DNA of 46,320 bases, taken from positions 1-46,320 of the forward strand of contig JAHDXW010000031.1 in assembly GCA_023383015.1 (NCBI GenBank), written 5' to 3'. The notes beneath the pieces were generated by a model, which ran no database searches, had not been told where the DNA came from, and was given only the letters and a program-made list of their open reading frames with translations. Source of the DNA: Paracoccaceae bacterium. Its GTDB lineage: Bacteria; Pseudomonadota; Alphaproteobacteria; Rhodobacterales; Rhodobacteraceae. A program made the position numbers and the translations under genes. Positions within the stretch are counted from its first letter, which is position 1; each line of letters opens with the position of its first letter. Of the stretch, positions 19,505 through 28,526 are shown piece by piece.

Positions 19505-19843
19505 TCATTTCGCCCGCAGCGCCGCCCGCTCGGCGGCAACGAAGGCCGTCGCCGCCGGCCCCTCCGGAGGCCCGGCGTAGCGGCCGAGCGCCGCCGCGGC
19601 GGCAAAGAAGCCGGGCGCCGGCAGCCCCGGGCCCAGCCGCGCCGCCGCGACGGCGGCAAGGAACGGCCGGCCCGCCGCGGCGTCGGCAGCCATCTGCGCC
19701 TCGAGCAGTGCGGCAACGCGCCGGATCCGCCCCGGCCCCTCCAGCCCCGCTGCAGCCGCGAGTGCGCCGTAGCCGATCGTTCCGCCGGCGGTGGCGACGG
19801 CCGTGAGCGCCGCACGGAGACGCGCCGCCTCAGCGCCCGCCAT
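19505..19843 (-). CDS. Small hypothetical protein overlapping the gyrA 3' end
   Basis: This 112-residue, Ala-rich soluble protein contains [20 protein letters not shown] followed by helices. The first part looks like a short helix-turn-helix or winged-helix layout ([11 protein letters not shown] then a basic stretch). The ATG at 19843 overlaps the last 14 bases of gyrA, indicating coupling. I recall similar small genes after gyrA in Rhodobacterales but cannot name the family. The coding nature is supported by position and clean third-position GC bias; the function is unknown. Confidence 0.65.
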   Translation of the reverse strand: MAGAEAARLRAALTAVATAGGTIGYGALAAAAGLEGPGRIRRVAALLEAQMAADAAAGRPFLAAVAAARLGPGLPAPGFFAAAAALGRYAGPPEGPAATAFVAAERAALRAK

Positions 19844-22568
19844 CGCCCTCCTCGCCGCCCTGGTCGGCGATCCGGGCGACCGAGACCACCTCCTCGCCGT
19901 TGGTGGGGGCGATCACCTTGACCCCGCCAGCCGAGCGCGACCGGAAGGAGATGCCGGCCACCGGCACGCGGATCGACTGGCCCGAACTCGTCGCGAGCAT
20001 GATCTGGTCGGACCGCTCGACCGGGAAGCAGGCCACCAGCGGCCCGCCCCGCAGGGCACGGTCGATCGCCCACACCCCCTGGCCGCCCCGGCCCTTCACC
20101 GGGTAGTCGTGGCTGGACGACAGCTTGCCCATGCCGCGCTCGGTCACCGTCAGGATCGTCTCCTCGGCGGCCGACATCGCCGCGTAGCGGTCGGGTGCCA
20201 GCTGGCCGGCCTCCACCGCCTCCTCCTCGTCGTCGGCCTCGGCCGCTTCCTCGGCCATCCCCTCGACCGCACGGCGCGTCTTCAGGAAGGCCGCGCGCTC
20301 CTCGGGGCCGGCCTCGAAATGGCGGATGATGGCCATGCTCACCACCCGGTCGCCCTCGGCCAGCCGGATGCCGCGCACGCCCGTCGAATCGCGGCCCTTG
20401 AAGACGCGCACGTCGGTGGTGGGGAAGCGGATCGCCCGGCCCAGCGCGGTCACCAGCATCACGTCGTCGCCTTCGTCGCAGATGCGCGCGTTGACGAGGC
20501 TCACGCCTTCGGGCAGCCGCATCGCGATCTTGCCGTTGCGCAGGACGCTGGTGAAGTCCGACAGCGCGTTGCGCCGCACGTCGCCGTCGGATGTGGCGAA
20601 GACGATCTGCAGCCCCTCCCATTCGGTCTCGGGCACGTCGACCGGCATCAGCGCCGCCACCGACACGCCGGTGGCGATCGGCAGGACGTTGACGATCGCC
20701 TTGCCGCGGGCGGCGCGGCCCGCGAGCGGCAGCCGCCAGCACTTGAGCTTGTAGGCCATGCCGTCGGTGGTGAAGACCAGAAGCGGCGCGTGGGTGTTGG
20801 CGACGAACAGCGTCGTCACCACGTCGTCCTCCTTGGTCGCCATCGAGGCCAGGCCCTTGCCGCCGCGCCGCTGGGCACGGAACTCGGCGAGCGGCGTGCG
20901 CTTGACGTAGCCGCCGGCGGTGACGGTCACCACCATGTCCTCGCGCTCGATCAGATCCTCGTCCTCGAGGTCGCCCTCCCAGTCGACGATCTCGGTCCGC
21001 CGCGGCACGGCGAATGCGGCCCGCACATCGGCCAGTTCCCCGGCGATGATGCCGAGGATGCGCGCGCGCGAGCGCAGGATGTCGAGGTAGTCGGTGATCC
21101 GCGCCGCCAGCGCCTGAAGCTCGTCGGTCACCTCCTGCACGCCCAGCGCCGTCAGCCGCTGCAGGCGCAGATCGAGGATGGCCCGTGCCTGCGCCTCCGA
21201 CAGGTGGTAGGTGCCGTCGGGGTTGACCGTGTGCGAGGGGTCGTCGATCAGCCGGATGTAGCCGGCGATGGCGGCGGCGGGCCAGGGGCGCGTCATCAGC
21301 CGCTCGCGCGCCTCGGCCGGGTCGGCAGAGGTGCGGATCGTCGCCACCACCTCGTCGACATTGGTCACCGCCACCGCCAGCCCGCACAGGATGTGCGCCC
21401 GCTCGCGCGCGCGCCGCAGCTCGAAGGCCGTGCGCCGGGTCACGACCTCCTCGCGGAAGGCGAGGAAATGGACGAGGAAGTCGCGCAGGGTCAGCTGCTC
21501 GGGCCGGCCGCCGTTCAGCGCCAGCATGTTGCAGCCGAAGGTCGTCTGCATCGGCGTGAAGCGGAACAGCTGGTTCAGCACCACGTCGGGCGTGGCATCG
21601 CGCTTGAGCTCGATCACCACCCTGACGCCGGTGCGGTCGCTCTCGTCGGCGACATGGGCGATGCCCTCGATGCGCTTGTCGCGCGCCGCCTCGGCGATCC
21701 GCTCGATCATCGTCGCCTTGTTCACCTGGTAGGGGATCTCGTCGACGATGATCGCGAAGCGGTCGCGGCGCAGTTCCTCGACATGGGTTCGGGCGCGGAT
21801 GAGGATGCTGCCGCGACCCTCGAGGTAGGCCCGCCGCGCCCCGCCGCGGCCGAGGATCAGCCCGCCGGTCGGGAAGTCCGGCGCCGGCACGATCTCCATC
21901 AGCTGCTCGGAGGTCAGGTCGGGGCTGGCGATCAGCGCCAGGCAGGCATCCGCCACCTCGCCGAGGTTGTGCGGCGGGATCTTCGTCGCCATGCCGACGG
22001 CGATGCCCTCGGCACCGTTGACCAGCATGTTGGGAAAGCGCGCCGGCAGCACCAGGGGCTCGCGGTCCTTGCCGTCGTAGTTGGGCTGGAAGTCGACCGT
22101 GTCCTTGTCGATGTCGGAAAGGAGAAACGAGGCGGCGCGGGCCATCCGCACCTCGGTGTAGCGGAAGGCCGCCGGCGGGTCGCCGTCCATCGAGCCGAAG
22201 TTGCCCTGCCCGTCGAGCAGCAGCAAGGACATCGAGAAGGGCTGCGCCATCCGCACCAGCGCATCGTAGATCGCCGCGTCGCCGTGCGGGTGGTACTTAC
22301 CCATGGTATCGGAAACCGGGCGCGACGACTTGCGGTAGGGCCGGTCGTGGACGTTTCCGACCTCGTGCATGGCGTAGAGGATGCGTCGGTGCACCGGCTT
22401 CAGCCCGTCGCGCAGGTCGGGAATCGCGCGCGCCACGATCACGCTCATCGCGTAGTCGAGGTAGGCCGTGCGCATCTCCTCGGCAATCGACACGGGCAGG
22501 TGCCCGCCGCCCGCCGGGCCTGCGGCGGTCTGGTCCGCCATTTCCGGGGATTGCGGTCTGTCGCTCAC
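19830..22568 (-). CDS. gyrA: DNA gyrase subunit A
   Basis: GyrA cuts and rejoins DNA for negative supercoiling, as A2B2 with GyrB. The 912-residue protein has the catalytic Tyr137 in AFRYTEVRM, and the C-terminal GyrA box QRRGGKG separates it from ParC. An acidic insert ([17 protein letters not shown]) interrupts the C-terminal blades. In the quinolone-determining region [19 protein letters not shown], the residue equal to E. coli Ser83 is Ala98, while Asp102 (Asp87) is kept. The start is GTG 22568: GGAGG lies 8 bases upstream and gives [10 protein letters not shown]. Longer in-frame extensions to 22721 cross the intergenic region. Confidence 0.97.
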   Translation of the reverse strand: MSDRPQSPEMADQTAAGPAGGGHLPVSIAEEMRTAYLDYAMSVIVARAIPDLRDGLKPVHRRILYAMHEVGNVHDRPYRKSSRPVSDTMGKYHPHGDAAIYDALVRMAQPFSMSLLLLDGQGNFGSMDGDPPAAFRYTEVRMARAASFLLSDIDKDTVDFQPNYDGKDREPLVLPARFPNMLVNGAEGIAVGMATKIPPHNLGEVADACLALIASPDLTSEQLMEIVPAPDFPTGGLILGRGGARRAYLEGRGSILIRARTHVEELRRDRFAIIVDEIPYQVNKATMIERIAEAARDKRIEGIAHVADESDRTGVRVVIELKRDATPDVVLNQLFRFTPMQTTFGCNMLALNGGRPEQLTLRDFLVHFLAFREEVVTRRTAFELRRARERAHILCGLAVAVTNVDEVVATIRTSADPAEARERLMTRPWPAAAIAGYIRLIDDPSHTVNPDGTYHLSEAQARAILDLRLQRLTALGVQEVTDELQALAARITDYLDILRSRARILGIIAGELADVRAAFAVPRRTEIVDWEGDLEDEDLIEREDMVVTVTAGGYVKRTPLAEFRAQRRGGKGLASMATKEDDVVTTLFVANTHAPLLVFTTDGMAYKLKCWRLPLAGRAARGKAIVNVLPIATGVSVAALMPVDVPETEWEGLQIVFATSDGDVRRNALSDFTSVLRNGKIAMRLPEGVSLVNARICDEGDDVMLVTALGRAIRFPTTDVRVFKGRDSTGVRGIRLAEGDRVVSMAIIRHFEAGPEERAAFLKTRRAVEGMAEEAAEADDEEEAVEAGQLAPDRYAAMSAAEETILTVTERGMGKLSSSHDYPVKGRGGQGVWAIDRALRGGPLVACFPVERSDQIMLATSSGQSIRVPVAGISFRSRSAGGVKVIAPTNGEEVVSVARIADQGGEEGDGGR

Positions 22569-22608
22569 CTGCCGCGCCTCCAAACCGCCCAACATCTGGT
22601 TGCTACGG

Positions 22609-22638
22609 CTTCTAGCGCATCCTGCATCTGGGGTGCAA
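22609..22638 (-). promoter_or_regulatory. Candidate gyrA promoter
   Basis: On the minus strand TTGCAC (22638-22633), an 18-base spacer and TAGAAG (22614-22609) form a passable sigma-70 promoter. The start of transcription would be near 22602, about 35 bases before the gyrA GTG. Confidence 0.4.
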
Positions 22639-22690
22639 CCGGCCCCTCGGACGGGCTGTTGCCGCGGGGACTGGCAGCCACCGGTCTTGT

Positions 22691-22735
22691 CTGCCAACAC
22701 ACTGTTTTCATTGAAAATCAATGTGGTTTTGGCAG
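22691..22735. repeat. Nested inverted repeats between gyrA and usg
   Basis: An outer pair CTGCCAA / TTGGCAG (22691-22697 and 22729-22735) encloses an inner perfect hairpin CATTGA-AAA-TCAATG (22709-22723). The block is AT-rich compared with its surroundings and lies 35 bases before the usg ATG, in the divergent gap with gyrA. It looks like a regulator site or a supercoiling-sensitive element rather than a terminator, because both flanking genes point away. Confidence 0.45.
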
Positions 22736-22769
22736 GATGGGCGACACAGAAACGTCATGAGGTGGCGCC

Positions 22770-23039
22770 ATGCAACGCAGCGATACCGAACTCATGCTCA
22801 GGGGCTACGGGCTGACCACGGCGGAGTTCTTCTACCGGCTGCCCGACTACAGGCATGTGCTGAACAGCTTCGTCTGGCAGGACTACGACCTTGCCCCCGA
22901 CTATCCCCGGCTGTTCCGCTTCATCGAGTTCTGGCAGGAGAAGATCGACGGCCCGCTCCACTCGGTGCGCTTCACGCACCGCAAGATGATCGGGCCCGGG
23001 GCATGGTCGAACGTCACCGCCGAGTTCCGCCTGCACTGA
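22770..23039 (+). CDS. usg: Usg family protein
   Basis: This 89-residue protein matches the alphaproteobacterial Usg family: LMLRGYGLTTAEFFYRLPDY, then LNSFVWQDYDLAPDYPRLFR, and the close IDGPLHSVRFTHRKMIGPGA. Usg was named for a gene upstream of trpF in Caulobacter, and its function is not established. It is rich in aromatic residues and probably cytoplasmic. The ATG at 22770 is preceded by GAGGTGGC as ribosome-binding site. It diverges from gyrA. Confidence 0.9.
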   Translation: MQRSDTELMLRGYGLTTAEFFYRLPDYRHVLNSFVWQDYDLAPDYPRLFRFIEFWQEKIDGPLHSVRFTHRKMIGPGAWSNVTAEFRLH

Positions 23040-23103
23040 CCCGGGGGCTTGGTCGGCGGCCGATTCGGGCGCAGGATCGGGGGCACCGACAAGGAGGTGC
23101 CCG

Positions 23104-23967
23104 ATGCGATCGATCCTGCTTGCGGCCGCGCTGGCGGCCGGCCCGGCCACGGCCGACGTCTTGGTCGTCGACCCGGAGGCCCATTTCCCCGAGGGGCCGG
23201 TGGTCGTCGACGGCGTGCTGCACTACGTCGAGTATGCCGGAGGCACGCTGATGCGCTGGGACGGCACCGGCGCCCCGGCCGAGTTCTGGCGGCGCGACGG
23301 CTGCGGGCCGTCGGGCACGCTGCCCTTCGCCGGCGGCTTCCTCGTCACCTGCTACGATTCGGGCGAGCTTGCCCATGTCTCGGCGGCCGGCGAGACGGTT
23401 GCGGTCGTCGCCGCCGACGCCGCCGGCGCGCCGCTCGTCGGGCCGAACGACCTTGCCCCGGACGGCGCCGGCGGCGCCTGGATGACGGCCTCGGGGCCCT
23501 GGGACAGCGCGCCGATCGCCGGCAAGGTCTATCACGTCGCCGCCGACCTCACCCTCACCGAGGCCGCTGACGACCTGCACTACGCCAACGGCATCGTCCA
23601 GCTGGGCAGCACGCTCTACGTCGCCGAATCGGAGGCCGCGCGCATCATCGCCTTCGACATCGGCGCGGGCGGGGCGCTGTCGGGCCGCCGGCTGTTCGTG
23701 CGCATCGGCCAGGCCGACGCGGCGTCCGGCCCCTGGGCCTACCCCGACGGGCTGCGCCTCGGCCCTGACGGCAACATCTGGGCGGGTTCCTACGCCATGG
23801 GCCGGCTCGTCGCCATCGCCCCCGACGGCAGCCTCGCCCGCGCCATCGATGTCCCCGGCGCGACCGCGCCCAACCTCGCCTTCGGGCCTGCGGGCGAAAT
23901 CTACGTCGTGACGGTGGACCAGACCGACGCCGCCCCCTACGCCGGGCGCGTGCTGCGGGTGGAGTGA
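23104..23967 (+). CDS. Exported SMP-30/gluconolactonase-like protein
   Basis: This 287-residue beta-propeller of the SMP-30/gluconolactonase/LRE family has an N-terminal Sec signal peptide (MRSILLAAALAAGPATADV, cleavage near residue 18). Candidate metal ligands are in FPEGPVV (Glu), GPNDLAPDG and ANGIVQ (Asn) and AYPDGLRLGPDGN (Asp), the usual Glu-Asn-Asp set. Such enzymes hydrolyse sugar lactones or related esters; periplasmic location is inferred from the signal. AAGGAGGTG lies just upstream of the ATG. It is probably a single-gene unit, closed by a stem-loop at 23976. Confidence 0.85.
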   Translation: MRSILLAAALAAGPATADVLVVDPEAHFPEGPVVVDGVLHYVEYAGGTLMRWDGTGAPAEFWRRDGCGPSGTLPFAGGFLVTCYDSGELAHVSAAGETVAVVAADAAGAPLVGPNDLAPDGAGGAWMTASGPWDSAPIAGKVYHVAADLTLTEAADDLHYANGIVQLGSTLYVAESEAARIIAFDIGAGGALSGRRLFVRIGQADAASGPWAYPDGLRLGPDGNIWAGSYAMGRLVAIAPDGSLARAIDVPGATAPNLAFGPAGEIYVVTVDQTDAAPYAGRVLRVE

Positions 23968-23975
23968 GCCGGGGC

Positions 23976-23992
23976 CGGGGCGTGCGGCCCCG
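23976..23992. terminator. Stem-loop between convergent genes
   Basis: CGGGGC-GTGCG-GCCCCG is a perfect 6-bp stem with a 5-base loop in the 32-bp gap between the lactonase-like gene and dsbB, which converge here. There is no T run, so it is probably a weak bidirectional terminator. Confidence 0.45.
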
Positions 23993-23999
23993 CCGGCGG

Positions 24000-24500
24000 T
24001 CAGGCGCTGCCCGGATGCGGCCGGCGTGCCGCGAGCAGCCACAGGAGCGCGAGCGCGAAAGAGGCGACCGCGTTCCACGACGCCATCGACAGCCCCATGA
24101 ACTCCCAGGCCACGTCCTCGCAGCGCACCACTGGCGCGGCAAGTATGGCGTCCAGCAGCTGGGTGGTGGTCAGCCCGCCGATGTCGGGGGCCGCGCAGGT
24201 GTCGGGCCCCGGCCACCAGCCCCGCTCGATCCCGCTGTGGTAGACCCCGACGCCGCCCGAGGTCGCCGCCGCGGCGGCCCCGGGCACCGCCAGACCCCGC
24301 GGCATCCCCCGCCCGGCGCCCCACAGCGCCGCGACCGCCAGCCCGACCGCCACCGCGGCCAGATGCGGCCAGCGCTGCCAGATGCACAGCGGGCAGGGCG
24401 GCAGCCCGCCGAGATACTGGAACCCCAGCGCCGCCAGCAACAGCCCCGCCGAGCCTGCGGCCGCGGCAAGCGCGGGCAGCGGTCCGCGCGCCAGCTGCAT
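24000..24500 (-). CDS. dsbB: Disulfide bond formation protein DsbB
   Basis: This inner-membrane quinone reductase re-oxidises DsbA. The 166-residue protein has four predicted helices. The first periplasmic cysteine pair is Cys36-Cys39 in LPPCPLCIWQRWPH, the DsbB hallmark; the second pair is Cys102 and Cys127. FMGLSMASWN after Cys127 is a usual family feature. The ATG at 24500 overlaps the stop of the yqaA-like gene by one base (TGATG). No dsbA is seen here. The Cys-rich exported proteases nearby are plausible customers. Confidence 0.92.
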   Translation of the reverse strand: MQLARGPLPALAAAAGSAGLLLAALGFQYLGGLPPCPLCIWQRWPHLAAVAVGLAVAALWGAGRGMPRGLAVPGAAAAATSGGVGVYHSGIERGWWPGPDTCAAPDIGGLTTTQLLDAILAAPVVRCEDVAWEFMGLSMASWNAVASFALALLWLLAARRPHPGSA

Positions 24501-25078
24501 CACAGTGCCCCCAGCACGGCGAAGCCGCCGATCAGCAGAACCACGAATGCCGTGAACATGAGCCCCAGCCGTCGCTCGATGAACGCCCGCATGGACGCGC
24601 CGTAGCGCCACAGCAGCACCGCCACAAGGTAGAAGCGCAGGCCGCGGGCGATCAGGCTCGCGATCGTGAATGTCGCAAGGTCGAGCCCCGTCCAGCCCGA
24701 CATGATCGTGATCACCTTGTAGGGGAACGGCGTCACCCCCGCGACCAGCACCGCCCAGGCACCCCATTCGTTGAAGCGGGCGTTGAACGCCTCGGCCGCG
24801 TCGGCCTTGCCGTAGAACTCAAGCACCGGCCGGCCGGCGGACTCGAACAGGCCCCAGCCGATGCCATAGCCTGCCAGCCCGCCGGCCACTGAGGCGAGCG
24901 TTGCCACCGCCGCGATTCGGAAGGCGAGGTCGGGACGGGCGAGGATCATGGGGATCAACAGCGCGTCCGGCGGGATCGGGAACACCGAGCTCTCGACGAA
25001 GGCGACGCCGGCCAGCGCCCAGAGCGCGTGGCGCGTCCCGGCCAGAGCGATCGTCCGGTCGTAGAGGGCGCGCAGCAT
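24500..25078 (-). CDS. YqaA-family (VTT/SNARE-associated domain) membrane protein
   Basis: This 192-residue membrane protein is of the DedA-related YqaA type. The conserved segments are FVESSVFPIPPDALLIPMIL (about residues 27-46), the glycine-rich SVAGGLAGYGIGWGLFESAG and AGVTPFPYKVITIMSGWTGL with its re-entrant Pro motif. DedA/VTT proteins act in lipid scrambling or membrane homeostasis; the role of YqaA itself is not settled. ATG 25078 is preferred because the in-frame extension to 25120 is only Arg/Ala-rich. It is coupled to dsbB. Confidence 0.88.
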   Translation of the reverse strand: MLRALYDRTIALAGTRHALWALAGVAFVESSVFPIPPDALLIPMILARPDLAFRIAAVATLASVAGGLAGYGIGWGLFESAGRPVLEFYGKADAAEAFNARFNEWGAWAVLVAGVTPFPYKVITIMSGWTGLDLATFTIASLIARGLRFYLVAVLLWRYGASMRAFIERRLGLMFTAFVVLLIGGFAVLGAL

Positions 25079-25161
25079 CGGACCTCGGGCGAAGCGTCGG
25101 CGCAGGCGCGCCGCGCGCATCCATCACGCCGGCCCGGGGCGGGTCAAGGCCTGCCGCCCGG

Positions 25162-25190
25162 TTGACCGGCCCCCGGGCCGCGGGCTAGGC
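25162..25190 (+). promoter_or_regulatory. Candidate promoter of tRNA-Leu
   Basis: TTGACC (25162-25167) is 17 bases from CTAGGC (25185-25190), ten bases before the mature tRNA 5' end. The -35 is strong and the -10 weak. Confidence 0.45.
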
Positions 25191-25199
25191 AGGCAGCGG

Positions 25200-25283
25200 G
25201 CCCGAGTGGCGGAACGGTAGACGCAGGGGACTCAAAATCCTCCGCCGCAAGGCGTGTCGGTTCGAATCCGACCTCGGGCACCA
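25200..25283 (+). tRNA. tRNA-Leu (anticodon CAA)
   Basis: This 84-base class II tRNA has acceptor GCCCGAG pairing with CTCGGGC, then A and an encoded CCA. The D-arm region is TGGCGGAACGGTAGACGC, the anticodon loop CTCAAAA holds CAA (reads UUG), and a short variable arm CCGCCGCAAGGCG follows. The T-arm is GTCGG-TTCGAAT-CCGAC. It converges with the caspase gene, whose stop is 6 bases away. Confidence 0.95.
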
Positions 25284-25288
25284 GCGCC

Positions 25289-28273
25289 TCAGTGCATCAG
25301 CACCGCCAGCGGGAAATCCGCCACCTCGTCGCGCTTGCGCAGGACCGGCGTCTGGCGGTTGGCGGTCAGCTCCTTGACGCGGTCCGAGAGGTAGAGGTTC
25401 ATCTCGTTGACGCTGACCGCCCCGTCGCCGTTCACGTCGGCCCGCCCGTCCAGCCCCTCGCGCAGCGCCAGCGTGAAGGCACCGTTGCCCCATTCGGGGC
25501 TTTCCAGCGAATACTGGCTGCCGGTCGCCGAGGAGAAGACCACCGCGCCGGTGGCGGCATAGAGGTCCTGGAGGTGGCCGTTGACGTCCAGCGGCACGGC
25601 CGCGCGACGGGTGAACTCGAGGTTGCCAGAGTGGCAGCTGTCCATGAAGTAGACGGTGCGTCCGGGCAGGTACTCGATCGTCCGGACGATCTCGGAGGCG
25701 GCGACGGCCGTCCGCCGCAGGTTGCCCACCTCGGCCTCGTGCGGCAGGAAGAACAGCTCGCCGCGGTTGTCGTTCACGCCGTGGCCGGCGAGGAAGATGT
25801 AGGCGGTATCGTTGGCCGTCACCTCCTCCTCCAGCCAGAACAGGCCGTCGCGGATGTTGTCGTAGGTGGCGTCGGTGTCGGTGACCAGCCGCACCTCGAC
25901 GGCGCTGTAGAGCGCCCCCTCCTGGCCGACCACCAGCGAGGCGAAGTCGGCCGCGTCCTTGGCGGCATACTGCAGGGTGAGGCTGGCATCACGGTATTGC
26001 GAGGTGCCGATCGCCAGCACGTAGAGCTTGGGCTTCACTTCCACCGGCCGGAAGTCGACAGAGGGGCGGCGCAGCATGACGTCGGCCGGCGGGCCGAAGC
26101 CGTGGCGGTTGGCGCCCATCACGGTCACCCATAACTCCTCCTCGGTCAGCCCGGCGATGTCCAGCATCAGCCGCGCCCGGTCGCCCGCCAGTTCGACCGG
26201 CGGGTCGCGCTGCGGCCGGCCGTTGATGAAGACGCGCACCTCGGTCAGCGGCGCGTCGGGGGCGACGGTGACCCCAAGCTCCACCGCCAGCGTCTCGCCC
26301 CTGGCCAGGTCGCCCCGGGCCGGGCTGTCGATGCGCACCACCGGCGGCAGGCTGTTCTGAAGCGGCACGCCTTGCGGCGGCTGGCCGACCGGCGGGGCCA
26401 CCTCGTTGCGGCGCGCGTCGGCCAGCGCCACCGCCTCGGCCTCGTCGCGGGTGGCGAGGATCGCCTGGACCACGTCCGGCCTGTAGTAGCGGTCGCGGAA
26501 CAGGGCCGCACCGAAGAACACCGGCTCGGTCTCCAGCCCGCGGTTGACGTGCCAGCCGATCAGGTCCTCGCCGCCCGGTGCCGCATCGTAATAGCCCGAA
26601 GGCGTCCACAGCACCCAGCGCTGGCCGTCGGCATGCACGTAGAGCGCCAGCAGTTCGGTGCCGTCCCCGGCGTCGTACCAGCGGATGGTTCCGTCGGCAT
26701 AGGCCGCCCCCACCAGCCGCCCGTCGCCCGAGACGTTCACCGTCCAGGCGGCGCCGGGGGTGCGCGCCTTCCAGCGCTGGCTGCCGTCGGGATTGACCGA
26801 ATAGAGGTTCCAGTCGCCGCCGATCACCGCAAAGCTGCCGTCCTGGGCGACTGCAACCGACCGGCTCCACTCGTACGCCTCGAGAAAATCGAGCGTTCGC
26901 CCGTTCAGCCGTGGCGCCGAGGTGTTGATCCACTCGGTCAGCGTCAGGCCGCGGGCGCTGTCGCGGTAGGCGGGGTGCTGGGAGGCCTCGCCGCGCAGCG
27001 ATCGCCCGGCGACGTCGAACACGAACGGCTCGCCGCCGTAGGGGGTGGCGCCGATCTCGCGCCCGTCGCCGCTCATCCGGAAGTGGCTCCGGTCGACGGC
27101 ACTGTAGTCGAAGTTGGGCGAATCCTTCTGCCAGGCGATCTTCAGCTCGGGGTTGAGGAAGATGATGTCGGGCTGGCCGCTGACGACGGCCAGGCTGCCG
27201 TCCGGCAGGGTCTCGAGGTCGAGGATGGTGTTGCCCGAGATGCCGAGGTCCTGATAGGCGCCGGCTCCGCGGTCCTCCCAGACGCGGATGTAGCGCGGCC
27301 ACCAGGTGCCGGCCTCGAAGCTGTCCGAGCCGCCGGCGACCAGCCGGCTGCCGTCGGCCGACCACTCGACCTTGCCCATGTCGGCCTGCTCCGAGACGTC
27401 GGTCACGTCGGGCTCGGTCACGGTGGCAAGCGTGCGGCCGTCGAGCACAAGCAGCTGGCGCATGCTCTCGTAGCCCACGGCCAGCAGCCCGCCGTCGGGC
27501 GAGAAGGCGATGTCGAACGGCCGCTCGCCGGCATAGGGCCGTCGCGCCCGCACCTGCCTGAAGCTCTGGTCGTAGAGGCGGATCACGCCGTCGTAGGTGA
27601 CGGTGGCCAGCCGGCCGTCGGGTGACCAGGCGAGGTTGTAGCTCGCCCCGTCGTTCATCCCGAGTTCGGCCACCACCGTCCATGTCGCCGTCTCCAGCAC
27701 CAGCGAGCGCGCCCCGCCGCCCACCGCCACCGCAAGGTGCCGCCCGTCCGGCGAATAGGCGAGGTCGTTGGCGACGTTGCCGAGACCCGGGATGCGCCGC
27801 AGCATGCGGCCCGACCCGAGGTCGTAGACGAACAGCGAATGGGTCTCGTAGTCCTGCGGCTCGTCGGGCTCGGCGCCGGGGGCGCGCGCCAGCCCGCCCA
27901 GCGCCGAGGCACCGTAGCTCATCCAGCCCCCCAGCACCACCGACTGGCCGTCCGGTGCGATCGCGGCCGAATAGACCCAGCCGTCGTTGTCGCCGCCGAT
28001 CGGCACCCGCAGCACCTGGATCAGCTGGCCGGTCGCGGTGTCCCATACCCGTGCCGTGCGGTCCTCGGAGGCGGTGACGAGGATGCGGCCGGCCGGGTCC
28101 GAATCCACCCGCACGATTCGCGTCGTGTGCATCCCGGCCTCGATGCGCAGGTGCGGCCGGTCGCTGACCGACTGCGCCGCCGCCGGCCACGCGACCGCAA
28201 GCGCAAGCGCCGCGCAGACCGCGCGGCCCGCCACCCCGGCGGCAATGCCGAGGACGTTGCGAACTGGCGCCAT
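25289..28273 (-). CDS. Exported WD40-caspase (metacaspase-like) protein
   Basis: This 994-residue protein has a Sec signal peptide (cleavage near WPAAAQS, residue 34). A long region of WD40-type blades follows, with motifs such as DRTARVWDTATGQLIQV, LAYSPDGRHLAVA and FSPDGGLLAVG. A linker domain precedes a C-terminal caspase-fold peptidase from about residue 747 (KPKLYVLAIGTSQYRDASL). Catalytic His831 (FLAGHGVND) and Cys880 (YFMDSCHSGN) are present; Asp before the Cys fits metacaspase-like cleavage after Arg or Lys. A canonical EF-hand loop, DVNGDGAVSVNE, lies at 946-957. The start is ATG 28273, with GGGAGA upstream. It is divergent from two exported serine proteases. Substrates are unknown. 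Confidence 0.9.
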   Translation of the reverse strand: MAPVRNVLGIAAGVAGRAVCAALALAVAWPAAAQSVSDRPHLRIEAGMHTTRIVRVDSDPAGRILVTASEDRTARVWDTATGQLIQVLRVPIGGDNDGWVYSAAIAPDGQSVVLGGWMSYGASALGGLARAPGAEPDEPQDYETHSLFVYDLGSGRMLRRIPGLGNVANDLAYSPDGRHLAVAVGGGARSLVLETATWTVVAELGMNDGASYNLAWSPDGRLATVTYDGVIRLYDQSFRQVRARRPYAGERPFDIAFSPDGGLLAVGYESMRQLLVLDGRTLATVTEPDVTDVSEQADMGKVEWSADGSRLVAGGSDSFEAGTWWPRYIRVWEDRGAGAYQDLGISGNTILDLETLPDGSLAVVSGQPDIIFLNPELKIAWQKDSPNFDYSAVDRSHFRMSGDGREIGATPYGGEPFVFDVAGRSLRGEASQHPAYRDSARGLTLTEWINTSAPRLNGRTLDFLEAYEWSRSVAVAQDGSFAVIGGDWNLYSVNPDGSQRWKARTPGAAWTVNVSGDGRLVGAAYADGTIRWYDAGDGTELLALYVHADGQRWVLWTPSGYYDAAPGGEDLIGWHVNRGLETEPVFFGAALFRDRYYRPDVVQAILATRDEAEAVALADARRNEVAPPVGQPPQGVPLQNSLPPVVRIDSPARGDLARGETLAVELGVTVAPDAPLTEVRVFINGRPQRDPPVELAGDRARLMLDIAGLTEEELWVTVMGANRHGFGPPADVMLRRPSVDFRPVEVKPKLYVLAIGTSQYRDASLTLQYAAKDAADFASLVVGQEGALYSAVEVRLVTDTDATYDNIRDGLFWLEEEVTANDTAYIFLAGHGVNDNRGELFFLPHEAEVGNLRRTAVAASEIVRTIEYLPGRTVYFMDSCHSGNLEFTRRAAVPLDVNGHLQDLYAATGAVVFSSATGSQYSLESPEWGNGAFTLALREGLDGRADVNGDGAVSVNEMNLYLSDRVKELTANRQTPVLRKRDEVADFPLAVLMH

Positions 28274-28526
28274 CACCCGTCTCCCATGGAACGAACCCGC
28301 GGCGATGAAAGCAAATGTGCCGGCTCCGGACAACACACATTGGCTTGCGCCGGCGGCGGGCCGGGGCCGCGCGGGGCTGGGCCGGCACCCTGCGTTCCGG
28401 GAATCATCCGTCGTGGGGAAAGATTTGCCGCTTGCCCGGCGGGGATGCCGCGCGTAGCCTGCTGCGGTGGCCGCGCGATCGCGGTTTATCGAGTTTGGGC
28501 AGGGGCCTGGGAGGAAGAGGGAAAGT

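Noticed and set aside
22569-22721. N-terminal extension of GyrA to an ATG at 22721
   Set aside because: The extra 51 codons have no family similarity, cross the promoter and hairpin region, and a GTG with well-spaced GGAGG exists at 22568.
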